Below are positions 54,737 to 64,000 of a stretch of 64,000 nt of DNA, piece by piece (position 1 is the stretch's first letter; the number at the start of each line of letters is the position of its first letter). The position numbers were made by a program, and so were the translations under genes. This DNA comes from Diphasiastrum complanatum. Lineage: Eukaryota; Streptophyta; Lycopodiopsida; Lycopodiales; Lycopodiaceae. Under the pieces are notes generated by a model. That model was not told the origin of the DNA. It did no database searches and was given only the letters and a program-made list of their open reading frames with translations. The stretch spans positions 19,705,273 through 19,769,272 of the forward strand of contig CM055114.1 of NCBI GenBank assembly GCA_029204225.1, in the 5' to 3' direction.

Positions 54737-55850
54737 ATAAGATTCTTCAAAACCAGCACAAAAAAGGGGCTCCTGATGGACTTCTGGTTTGGCGCTAAGA
54801 CTTCTTTTGCTTTTGGCACCTCCTTCAGGAACTCTCCCAATGAAATAGTGATCTTACTAGACAAAATATTCATGAGCAGTTATGTTTGCGGTGATTCTGG
54901 TTCAGTCATCTTGAAGGGTTCTTCATGATGATGCAATTGATCATTCATATCTATACGTGAATTTCTTGGTGGCTGCAATGACGAAGAACAAACTTCGGTT
55001 GTTGCTTTAGCAGCTTCAAGCTCCTCTTCTTCTTGCAAATGTTTAATCCACTGTCTTATATCCTGATATCTTCTTTTTTCTACATGAAGATTCGGATAAA
55101 CTCCAGATGCTGTTGGTATATCAGTTAATGGTATAGAATCAGCAGGTACTAGTTCTTTCTGCTTCTGTGCTCTGGTGACCACCATCAAGGGTACACTTGG
55201 TTTATTCTGAGCTACTAGTCTTCGCTTGATTGTTATCAAATTTACAGGAGCTGTAGCTAGCGGTGGCTTCTGTCTTGTTGGACATTCTTTATAGCAATGC
55301 CCATAACCACAATTTTTCTTTATTTGGACATTCTACAACTCTGTGATTTTCTCCACATGCAAAGCATCCAAGTGGTGCTCTGGTCCAGTTTCTAGATGCT
55401 TGTTTGTTGCGCGACAACATAAATAGCATAATGCTATGAAGATCCACTTCTTGATCATTACCATAGTTCCATTGCTCGGCACTTCTCTATGGTTTTGGTT
55501 CCATCAAATTGGCAGGAGGAGCGAGGTGTTTTGTTGGGACAGGTAAGGCTAAACGTTCCGGGTATCCAAGAGCAGATTGTCGAGGTCTGGCTGCTGGATT
55601 TCCTCCATACTGTGGTTCTCGGTATCCCATTTGTTCATACCGTTGCTGAATTATCCGAGGATTGAAGTTGCAAAAAGCAGTCTCGTGATCAGGCGAATTA
55701 CACAAATGGCATACACTGATTTCCATTCGTTTTTTCAATTGAGGACACTCATTCAGTGTGTGATCACCTATACAAATAGAACACTAGACATTTTCCCTGG
55801 TAGGAAAAAGTCTTTGCAAACTTCTCAGGTTCCTTGTTCTTGGGATTAGA
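54737..55850 (-). pseudogene. G1 gypsy gag C-terminal part, duplicate segment
   Basis: Minus strand from 55,850: a knuckle remnant near 55,780, then CHLCNSPDHETAFCNFNPRI (a full C-x2-C-x4-H-x4-C), YPERLALPVPTKHLAPPANL, further Cys pieces, RAQKQKELVPADSIPLTDIP, HLQEEEELEAAKATTEVCSS, then NILSSKITISLGEFLKEVPK near 54,850, the segment before the protease in gypsy gag-pol. It repeats the neighbouring 55,855-57,040. Confidence 0.85.
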
Positions 55851-55854
55851 TTAT

Positions 55855-57040
55855 TCAAAACTAGCACAAAAAAGTGGTTCTTGATGGACTTCTGGTTTTG
55901 CTTGAGCTATTTTTTGCGCTAAAACTTCTTTTGCTTTTGGCACCAACTTCAGGAACTCTCACAATGAAATAGTGATCTTACTAGACAAAATATTCATGAG
56001 CAGTTCTATTTGCGGTGCTTCTGGTTCAGTCATCTTGAAGGGTTCTTCATGATGATGCATTAGAGCAAATTTATAATTTCTTGGTACAGGCTTCAAATTC
56101 ATGATCAAAATCAGGTAACTGATCATTCATATTTGTACGTGAATTTCTTGGTGGCTGCAATGGTGAAGAAAGAACTTCGGTTGTTGCTTTAGCAGCTTCA
56201 AGCTCCTCTTCATCTTGCAGATGTTTAATCTATTGCCTCATATCATGATATCTTCTTTTTTCTACATGAAGATTTGGATAGACTCCAGATGCTGTTGGTA
56301 TATCAGTTAATGGTATAGAATCAGTAGATACTGGATGCGCTACTGTTTCTCTCTACTTCTGTGCTCTGGTGACCACCATCAAGGGTACACTTGGTTTATT
56401 CTGAGCTACTAGTCTTTGCTTGATTGTTATCAAATTTACAGGAGCTGTAGTTGGTGGTGGTTCGGTCTTGCTAGACAATCTTTATGGCAATGCCCATAAC
56501 CACAATCATGACAGAATGGTATAAATTTTTCTTTATTTGGACATTCTGCAACTTTGTGATTTTCTCCACATGCAAAGCATCCAAGTGGTGCTCTGGTACA
56601 GTTTTTAGATGCTTGTTGTTGCGCGGCAGCATAAATAACATATTGTTATGAAGATCCACCTTTTTTTTATCATTACCATAGTTCCATTGCTCGGCACTTC
56701 TGTATGGTTCTGGTTCCATTGAATTCGCAAGAGGAGCGAGGTGCTTTGGTGGGGCAGGTAAGGCTAAACGTTCCGGGTATCCAAGAGCAGATTGTCGAGG
56801 TCTGGCTGTTGGATTTTCTCTATACTGTGGTTCCCCGTATCCCATTTGGGCATACCGTTGATGAATTATCCGAGGATTGAAGTTGCAAAAAAAAGTCTCA
56901 TGATCAGGCGAATACACAAATGGCATACACTGATTTCCATTCGTTTTTTCAATTGAAGACATTCATTCACTGTGTGATCTCCCCATATACAAATAGAACA
57001 CCAAACATTTTTCCTGGTAGGAAAAGTCTTTGCAAACTTC
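55855..57040 (-). pseudogene. G1 gypsy gag zinc-knuckle region
   Basis: Minus strand: KNVWCSICIWGDHTVNECLQ (a C-x2-C-x4-H-x4-C knuckle, about 56,961-57,003), CHLC with a one-base frameshift afterwards, NPRIIHQRYAQMGYGEPQYR, YPERLALPAPPKHLAPLANS, more Cys/His pieces (HHLDALHVEKI in the shifted frame), then the acidic tail and ISLGEFLKLVPK-like end near 55,960. Multiple knuckles suggest strong nucleic-acid binding. Confidence 0.87.
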
Positions 57041-57680
57041 TCAGGTTCCTTGTTCGCTTGTCCATGGAAATCTTCCAATGCTTTGATCTTCTCATCAAAT
57101 TGCGACTGCGACTTTTCCATCTGTTTCTACTGGTTCTTCCCGAGTGTCATTGAGCATCATTTCTACAGTAGCGTTGACATTCGTTGGTGCAATAGTGGTG
57201 GATGTCATAGTGGTTTGCGCTACTGTATAAGACAACATACTGATATTCGGCTCATCGTCTGAATCTTCATCCTGCTCCCGAATTGCATCATCCATAGCAT
57301 TCTGCAACATTGCGTACTCATTATGGTGTTTCAGCTCACATCTGATCCTTTTAGATAAACCTGACAAAAACTACATAATCATGGCATTTTCGTTAATCAG
57401 CTCAGGTTCGCACTCAGATCTGAGGCGTTTTACCCATTCAATGTAATCTCAAACCATTTCTCGCTTTTTCATTTTAATTTTACTTAAAAGTAGGAAAGGG
57501 TCTTCCATAAACTTTTGAGGTTTGAACCGTGTGATAAGGGTTCTTTTAACAATCTCCCAAACCGTATGCTCAGTTTCATCTTGATTATAATACCAATCTT
57601 GTGCTGCGCCTGTGAAGGCCATAGGAAAAAGCTTAAGTTTGTCTTGGGAAAAAATTTCGCCATAGACTTCACAAGATTCA
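57041..57680 (-). pseudogene. G1 gypsy gag core
   Basis: One minus-strand frame from 57,680: KLKLFPMAFTGAAQDWYYNQ, HTVWEIVKRTLITRFKPQKF, EDPFLLLSKIKMKKREMV, TGA (57,449-57,451), DYIEWVKRLRSECEPELINE, TAG (57,371-57,373), FLSGLSKRIRCELKHHNEYA, DDAIREQDEDSDDEP, then EKSQSQFDEKIKALEDFHGQ. FxGAAxDWY is the retrotransposon-gag signature. Only two nonsense codons interrupt it. Confidence 0.9.
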
Positions 57681-58998
57681 GAATAGATCTGAAAAAAATC
57701 TAACTAGATTTGTTAATCCATTGTATTTGGGTACATCCAAATGGGGTGCTCTTCTAACAATGATGGGATTGACTTCCCGCGGAGCACTCCAGGGGCAGCC
57801 ACCTTTACAGATTCAATCAAGCAGACAATGAGATTGGATCTAGAATTTCAATCAAAACTATCTCAGAATCAGATCTGCTAGATCTATTCCACTTTTGAAG
57901 AATCAGATTTCTATATCGTGAAAAAGATTTCAAAAATTCAATCAATCGATACTTCTCAAAAATGAAAAATTTCTCAGAATAAAAATCAGACTGTATCAGA
58001 TTTGACCCAAAATTTGATAGACTTGATCTGGAAAGTCAGAACCTAAAAATAGAATTGGCGAAGGTTCCCTAGGCGAAGGTTGACTCGGCGAAGGTTCAAC
58101 AATGCTATTTTTGAGAAAAACTCTCTGACCAGGCTTTTCTGACAATTTCTACAGAAATAACCTTCGTAGAAATCTCAAATTTAATATCTGACACAGATAA
58201 AGCTAGGGTAAACCCAACGAAGGTTTCTGGCACACAAAAACACACTTTATGTAGTTTGGCGAGGGTAAAAATCAAGATTTTTTATGATCTACATAGGAAG
58301 AATGTCTGCTGAACTCAAATATAGTATTTTATTATAAATAGAATGTTCTAGAATTTTGGTGAAGGTTTTGGCAAAAAATCAAGCAGGTATTTTTGCAAAA
58401 AGGAGATTTTTTTGGCAAAAATATGACAATATGACAACTGATCCTCTGAGAAAACCTTCTATTTCTGATATTATTCTTCGCCGACCTAGCAGTAGATAGA
58501 TCTAAATCACACCTATGTACAGTGAATCAGGCAAAGGTTCTTTTTCTATATTTTTTAGGGTTTTGATGAATTTTTGGTGTTTTTGGATATATTTTTGAAA
58601 ATCTGCTAAGAAGGATTGTTTGCCCTTCAAACTGAAGGTTTTGTGATCAAAACTGAAGGAGTCTGCAGCTCGGTGAAGGTTTTCTAGAAAGAGAGCAAAA
58701 TTTATCAACTCTGATGGTGATTTTTGCCTCCTCTTGACCAAAATCTGGCAGATTTGACCTATTTTTGTTGTTTTTTCTGATATCTCAAATCCAAATGGAT
58801 CTTAAGATTCGTGATCTGAGTAGCTTTCCCTGTTCCACAATCAAATTAGATTTCAAACAAGCAAATCCACTCAAATCAAGCAAAATCACTCCAAAACTAA
58901 CCCTAAATGCAGATCTAACACCATTCATGCAATGACAAGATGCCTATTGCAAGCTAACCATCCAACAAACATACTGCAAACTGAAAATTCGCATAGCT
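57681..58998 (-). other. G1 gypsy leader and gag N-terminal region
   Basis: Mirrors 17,491-18,700. The first 200 bases may encode the gag N-terminus but no clear frame is kept. CGAAGGTT words recur (58,060-58,100, 58,215, 58,670). The frame at 58,502-58,741 is a reading of leader sequence. Confidence 0.55.
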
Positions 58999-59019
58999 CC
59001 CCGACAACGGCACCAAAAT
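58999..59019 (-). other. primer-binding site, G1 gypsy
   Basis: Reverse complement TTTTGGTGCCGTTGTCGGGG, the standard primer-binding form of plant gypsy elements, directly inside the LTR end ACA at 59,020. Confidence 0.8.
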
Positions 59020-59251
59020 TGTAGTGGGTTTCTTTCCTTGCCTAACCTCAACCCAAGATCTAATCAATCTAGCATCAAAGAGATGAAGTTAGTTGTCACG
59101 CATAGATTCATTCCCATGAGAGCAATAGTATAGTTCAGATTCACATCTAACTCTAACATCTATTAACCCTAAGCATTAACACTACATCCACTAACACTAG
59201 ATCCATAACAAAAAGGCTTACTCTTTCTCACTCTTCCTTTCTCCCTCATTT
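59020..59251 (-). repeat. G1 gypsy 5' LTR, truncated
   Basis: Minus strand ends ...CCCACTACA at 59,020. 232 bases match the terminal part of 16,605-17,468. Cut at 59,251 by the second tandem unit. Confidence 0.8.
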
Positions 59252-59418
59252 AGTTAGTTGCTAAATGACTGAACGTGACTTCTGTCACTACTTTTGTTCA
59301 ATATTAATAGGCGTGGTCATGCATAGGAAAGAACGTTCATTTTGCTGTGCTCGATAAGTCCTTTACCTCCTTCGGCTTGTCATTTTGCTTTCTCTCATCT
59401 GATCGCCTCTTTCCAATA
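59252..59418 (+). repeat. C1 LTR 3' end, truncated
   Basis: Last 167 bases of the C1 LTR, from AGTTAGTTGCTAAATG to CTTTCCAATA, at the tandem junction. Confidence 0.8.
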
Positions 59419-60969
59419 GATTGAAGGGCATCACTTTAAGAAATATCAACAATATATACAAAAATTACAATAGAATGATGACTAGCTCATAAATCCACTC
59501 AAGATGATAGTTATACTCGAACAACAAAGAAGTATTTTTCTACATGTGGTTTTCAATAAATGTCCATATATAGCAGATATAATAAATTAGCTCCAAGTTT
59601 ATAGCTGCAAAACACGACAACATATTTGAATATTGTTTAGCTCTATCTAATAGTGTTTTAAGGCTCTTGTAAATCACCATTAGACAACCAATTGATAACA
59701 AAAAAAGTTGTGGATGAATTTTGATCATACTCCATAACATGTCACACACACACACACACACACACACAAGGTAGAATCCATGTATCTAATGCAAACGATG
59801 TTTTCGTTGATGTTTCTTTCAATTATATTGTCTTCATATTCAGTCAAGGGTAGTGTTTGGTATCCTTATTTTAAACATAAGGAATGATCAAGCTTGAAGA
59901 TGATGCCTCATATTCTACCACTCAACAATCCCAAGTGTGACATCCTAGTGAAAAGGAATCAGATGTAAAGTCCACAAAATTATCAACTCATGTCCTAACC
60001 ATCATGAATTGTGCATATGCCAAGGCATGCTACATAAAATCATAGCTGGAAAAGATATTCATATTTCGATAATGGTTGCCAATCTCATAAATCTCATTAA
60101 CTCCATCAAAATTTTGCAAACTGTAAACTTCACACAACTGGTTGCACCACTTTTTCAACGGTTGCAGATTCAAGTCTCAACCAGGGGAGATGTAGAGACC
60201 TTCATATCCATCCTTGTTTTGTTGTATTTCATTTTCATGTAAAAGTGACAGTTCATATATTTTTTTCATTTTTTATGTATGCTTCTGTTGTGATGTTCAT
60301 TGATTCCTCATTAGTGAGGTTCTACTCTCTGTGTAGATTCAATACGACTTGGCACGTTGCTGGTTTCGCATTTACTTACTGTCTGTTACTAGACTCTTAT
60401 GGGTCATTCTTGGCAATCAAAGTCTTGGTTAACATTCAGCCATGCAGTAAGATTAGCGTTGTAGTATAGTTTTTATCCAGCCTGTTAGTGCATTCACAGG
60501 AACTTGTTCTCTCTTGAACTATACTTACATCAATTGAAAGTGCAAGCCACGATGCTCAACAAGGATCAGAGTGTAGCTTAACTGTGCACCTAATAGTATG
60601 CCTATTTCTACTTGTTGTAAAATGAGTTGAAAACATTTCTTGAAATTCGAATTAATCTACAAGCAACAAAACATAAACAAGAACAAGAAATAAGAAGCTA
60701 AAGGCAACATTGTGAATGTTCAAGGATCAAGAAACACTCATTTCTTGATTCTTGGACAGCCCAAGAACATCAAGAATTGAAAAGTAAGAGAATATGCAAG
60801 ATCTATGCCACAATTTCAGACTATTTAGTTTACTTTAATGCTAATTCTACACTATTCCACAATGCAAGAAAGCTAATCCACTCTAATCCACAATCCATAA
60901 AGAAAGAAAGCAAGAAACCAATCTAATTCCACAACCACACATGCAAGAATGGAAGGGTGTGATCATAAA
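59419..60969 (+). repeat. repeat R1, copy 3
   Basis: Forward R1 with the longest (CA)n run (59,743-59,768) and the AGGGGAGA/TGTAGAGACC junction at about 60,191. Keeps the bases deleted in copy 2. Confidence 0.8.
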
Positions 60970-61001
60970 TGAATAAACATGACTACACTAGTTGATATTT
61001 C

Positions 61002-61812
61002 TCACACTCCCTCCTCAACTAGTTTTGGCCTAGTTTTGACCATACTACTTTGATCCAACTTTAGAATGATCTTCATCCTAAGTATAGATCTCCTTTCTAA
61101 GGTCCTAAAGTTGCTTTCATAATTGATATAGAGAATAGTGTCCACATTGGATGCTTCTCTCATATAAGCTAGGACCTCCTTTCCCTTAACATCCTCAACC
61201 ATAGAAATTCGACAAGTGAAAATCCATTACCATCCTTTTGATCCATAACATATCCTTTGTGCAAGATGTAAGAGCTTTGTACTCGGCCTCACTAGATGAC
61301 AATGAGATTGTAGCTTGTTTTTATGACATCCAAGATGTAGCTCCATCAATTATGAAAATAGCATGTGCACCTATGGATTTCCTATCTATTTGATCTCTAG
61401 AAAAGTCTGAATCTGAAAATCCATACAAGTTTGGTTATAATCCTCTGTAAACAATCCCAATATCATTGGTTCCCAAGATGTATCTCAATACCCTCTTGCC
61501 TAGTTTCCAATGCCCCACACTAGTATCATGCATGAATTGGCTTAATCTACCAACACAATAGCTTAGATCAGGTCTTGTGATGGTTATATATATGAGTGAA
61601 CCAACTAGCTTTCTATAGAGAGTAATGTCCTTGAAGGATCTTTCATTACATCTTATAGTGAGTTTTACATGTGACACCATTGGTGTATCACAAGACTTTG
61701 CAACTACCATATGAAGAATAAAATTAGAATACTTCTCTTGACAAATGAGAGTAAATGGATAAGTTCTAAATACTTCTATTCCCAAGATATAATGCAAAAG
61801 ATCATGCTCACT
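61002..61812 (-). pseudogene. C2 pol tail, RNase H and RT end, second copy
   Basis: Same order as 51,470-52,280: KEVLAYMREASN tail at 61,002-61,202, RNase H at 61,203-61,430 with an extra change (IS-WMS to IS-MS region, GCTTGTTTTTATGAC), RT end at 61,435-61,812 with VSHVK where copy 1 has ESHVK, and RKLVGS for SKLVGS. Confidence 0.87.
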
Positions 61813-61856
61813 TGGAGCTCTATCTAAATCTATGCTAAAACTAGTTGAAGAGGGAG

Positions 61857-62385
61857 TGTGAAAAATTGTCAACTAGTTTATTGTTTTTTGGAGGCCCAAT
61901 GGTGAGATCTCAACTTAGAGATAGTTTCATGTTTGTCAATAAGGGCCTAATAGTGTTTGTACTATTTTTGGAAAATTGATAAGTGGATGAGGTCAATTTT
62001 GGACCCATTCTAATTGGCTAAATATGATACATTGCATCTAGACTAGTATTTCTAGGTTTTTGATGAAGTATTTGGTTGTTTTTAATTCAGGTCAAGTTTG
62101 GGGCAAGTGGTCAAATGACATTTTGGAAGTTATAAATAGCTATACCTTCATGGAAAAATAATCAATCAAAGTTCTTTCGTTGTAGAAAATTCATCTCTTG
62201 TGTGTCTATGTCCATTTGATGTGATATCTTGAGTTTCTATGTGTAGAATGTTGATTTTATGGTTGATCTAGCTTTCACACGTGTGAATTATTGTACTGTA
62301 TTGATGTTGTACGGACATGGAGAGTCCTAAGTCATATCTAAGTGTTTATGATCAAATTTTTGTGCATTTCTAAATTCTAGCATGC
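61857..62385 (+). repeat. C2-type LTR, third opposed copy
   Basis: TGTGAAAAATTGTC after GAAGAGGGAG. Nearly identical to 52,325-52,853. Confidence 0.72.
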
Positions 62386-62975
62386 ATAAAGTAGTCTTCC
62401 AATTGCTGTTCCTTCGTTGTTGACACCAGCAACAGTTCTGGAACCATAGCAACGATATCAGAGAGTGTGGTGATGAAATCTTGTTGTGTTTGTAGTTGTT
62501 CTTGCAATCAACCCACCTCATCTCTATATTGTTCTATGTCTCTAACACAATCTATCACACTTCCAACATTATTGAATAAAGATTGTAAAGCTAGAAAAAT
62601 CATACTAGAGGTTAAATCGAACAAAGCAAATTTTTGGACTTCTTAAGTAGTCGGCTTGACCTTCGCACTTTTGAATTTCTCTTTGATCTCCTTAGGAGGC
62701 TGGTAGCCATCTTCAAATAGCAATGCTTCGATATCATCCTTAGCAGCTTCCTTCAACAAATTAGGTTTTTGAGTTGTGTGCTCATCTTGAACTGGGATGT
62801 TTGCTCCTCTATCATGTGCTCCATCAATGACTGCGAGTCATCAATCTGCATCGTATCGGTATTAGAATTGTGTTCTTCATCTGCAACTAGCATGGTTCCA
62901 CTTGTCTCCACAACTTCTTTGATCTTATGACCATAGTTCGGGTGACTGTTCTAGCCATAATTCTGGCCTCAGCTT
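62386..62975 (-). pseudogene. C2 accessory reading frame, third copy
   Basis: Same stops as at 52,854-53,440 (TAA before EVQKF, TGA before LQEQL). Differs by few bases. Confidence 0.6.
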
Positions 62976-62978
62976 CAT

Positions 62979-63639
62979 TCAATAACTCAAACTGAAAGGC
63001 CAAGTGGCTCCTCTTGATTGAAGCCTATACTCCTCATTCACCAAGATCTCTTTCAAATCCACAATACTTGGCAAATAATTTTGAATAGCAAAACTTTGAA
63101 CAAGATTAGCATGATCATCCAACAAGCCATCAAGTATAAGTTGAACAAGTTCTACCTCCTTAATGCTTTCATCAATACATGCTAACTCATCATTGAATGC
63201 TTTAACCCTCAAAACAAAAGCATGAGTACTCTCTTCCTTCTTTTGCAAACTTTGAAAGATTTGCCTCCTAAGAGTAAGAACTCTTGATGTAGAGTTGGAT
63301 TCATAAAGCTTCTTCAAAGCTTCCCAAGCCTCCAAAGATGATGTGCACTTACCCACTTCCTTGAGAAGTTTATTGGTAACATTGATCTTAATCATTGTAG
63401 AGCTCTTTTAGCACTCTTGTCATACCTCACTTGATCTTGTTGAAACCTACAACAATATCCAAAACATCATTCATCTCAAGAAGTGATTCCATCCTCACTT
63501 TCCACAATGAATAGTTACGTGAGGTAAGCCTATCATTGCCTTCCAACATGAATCCTCTACTTGTAGTCATGTTGAAGTGACCTGATCTTCTTCTTTCAAC
63601 CTGTTCCAATGCACAAAGCACTCTCTTGAATGTCAACAA
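62979..63639 (-). pseudogene. C2 copia gag, third minus copy, broken
   Basis: Start block NMTTSRGFMLEGNDRL (Ala to Thr), then the same internal break as at 53.9 kb, then MIKINVTNKLLKEVGKC and ILDGLLDDHANL (Asn to Asp). Ends FSLSY and stop. Confidence 0.87.
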
Positions 63640-64000
63640 ATGAACTCAAGAAGAAATCACAAAGATATGGAACCTCCCAAATCTCTTCTAACATTTCTAA
63701 CTAGAAAATCAACACATAGAATAGTAAAATCTTGATCAACCTATGATCTATCCTGAATCTAATGATTTTTTCCACTTCCTAAGATTGAAACACATTGAAA
63801 TGACGTTCTTTCGTGCAGCCAGCCATCACCATCATGATCTATAATGGGAGGGGCGTCACCAATTTTTTTTTTTTTGAGCTTTCAATATGGGGGCCCAAGC
63901 TCATATTGGGCCCCTTTTTTCTAAAATCAAATTGAGAAAATGGTGACTGAAATTCTATTGAAATGAAAGCCAATATTTATTTAAAATTTGAATTTGACGT
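63640..64000. other. C2 leader remnant, hairpin and window end
   Basis: Copy of 54,108-54,467, including the GGGGCCCAA/TTGGGCCCC hairpin at 63,890-63,914. Confidence 0.6.

Larger units (their letters stand above)
49754..59251 (+). repeat. 9.5 kb tandem unit, first copy
   Basis: Sequence from 49,754 onward repeats from 59,252 to the right edge of the window (offset 9,498 at the start, 9,532-9,533 later because of indels). The unit contains the C1 LTR end, R1, the mosaic C2 pieces and the G1 gag with its truncated LTR. The second copy is visible only for its first 4.7 kb. Confidence 0.8.
59252..64000 (+). repeat. 9.5 kb tandem unit, second copy (partial)
   Basis: Repeats 49,754-54,467 with few substitutions. 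The translated pol tail, RT and gag pieces differ by only a handful of residues. Runs off the window. Confidence 0.85.

Overview
This window looks like repeat-rich nuclear DNA from a land plant. The evidence is a plant-type F-box gene with short introns, plant-style tRNA-derived primer-binding sites (TGGTATCAGAGC, TGGTATCAAAGCC, TGGTGCCGTTGTCGGGG), and many broken Ty1/copia and Ty3/gypsy elements. The sequence does not settle the species. No bacterial operon, CRISPR array, tRNA or rRNA gene was seen.

I use local labels for the repeat families. C1 is copia with LTR TGTTGG...CCAAYA. C2 is copia with LTR TGTGARA and gag of the UBN2 type. C3, C4, C5 and C6 are other copia LTR types. G1 is gypsy with LTR TGTTGGAGGG...CACTACA. 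R1 is an unclassified 1.5 kb repeat.

Layout. 0-0.4 kb: C2 RNase H. 0.6-6.7 kb: R1 plus a minus-strand C1 element. 7.3-8.3 kb: a broken copy of the 3' half of the F-box gene, next to a C3 gag start, PBS and LTR (8.3-9.4 kb). 11.6-12.7 kb: copia 3' end and C4 LTR. 13.3-15.4 kb: C2 5' LTR, PBS and gag. 16.6-18.7 kb: G1 LTR and leader. 18.7-20.2 kb: plus-strand copia pol. 20.3-21.0 kb: C2 3' end. 21.2-24.8 kb: minus-strand G1 LTR, integrase, RNase H and RT. 26.4-30.7 kb: assorted copia pieces, a GC-rich insert and an unidentified Pro/Ser/Thr-rich pseudogene. 31-33.2 kb: C2 gag plus an unexplained extra reading frame. 33.3-38.5 kb: copia pol pieces, two direct repeats and a third F-box fragment. 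38.6-39.8 kb: a long inverted repeat. 40.3-41.8 kb: the F-box gene, the only convincing host gene. 42-46 kb: mosaic copia and gypsy debris. 46-51.4 kb: the plus-strand C1/R1 block that mirrors 0.6-6.7 kb. 51.5-54.5 kb: mosaic C2 unit. 54.7-59.25 kb: minus-strand G1 gag with internal duplication. 59.25-64 kb: a second copy of 49.75-54.5 kb, at an offset of about 9.53 kb.

Nearly every reading frame is a pol or gag relic with stops, frameshifts or deletions. I found no complete element with two LTRs and an intact polyprotein. The interest lies in the architecture: a large inverted duplication that carries part of the F-box gene, a recent 9.5 kb tandem duplication, recurring mosaic junctions, a conserved extra ORF in C2, and a long hairpin about 480 bp upstream of the F-box start. 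I did not find a new multi-gene system. Family assignments come from motifs read by eye, without database searches.
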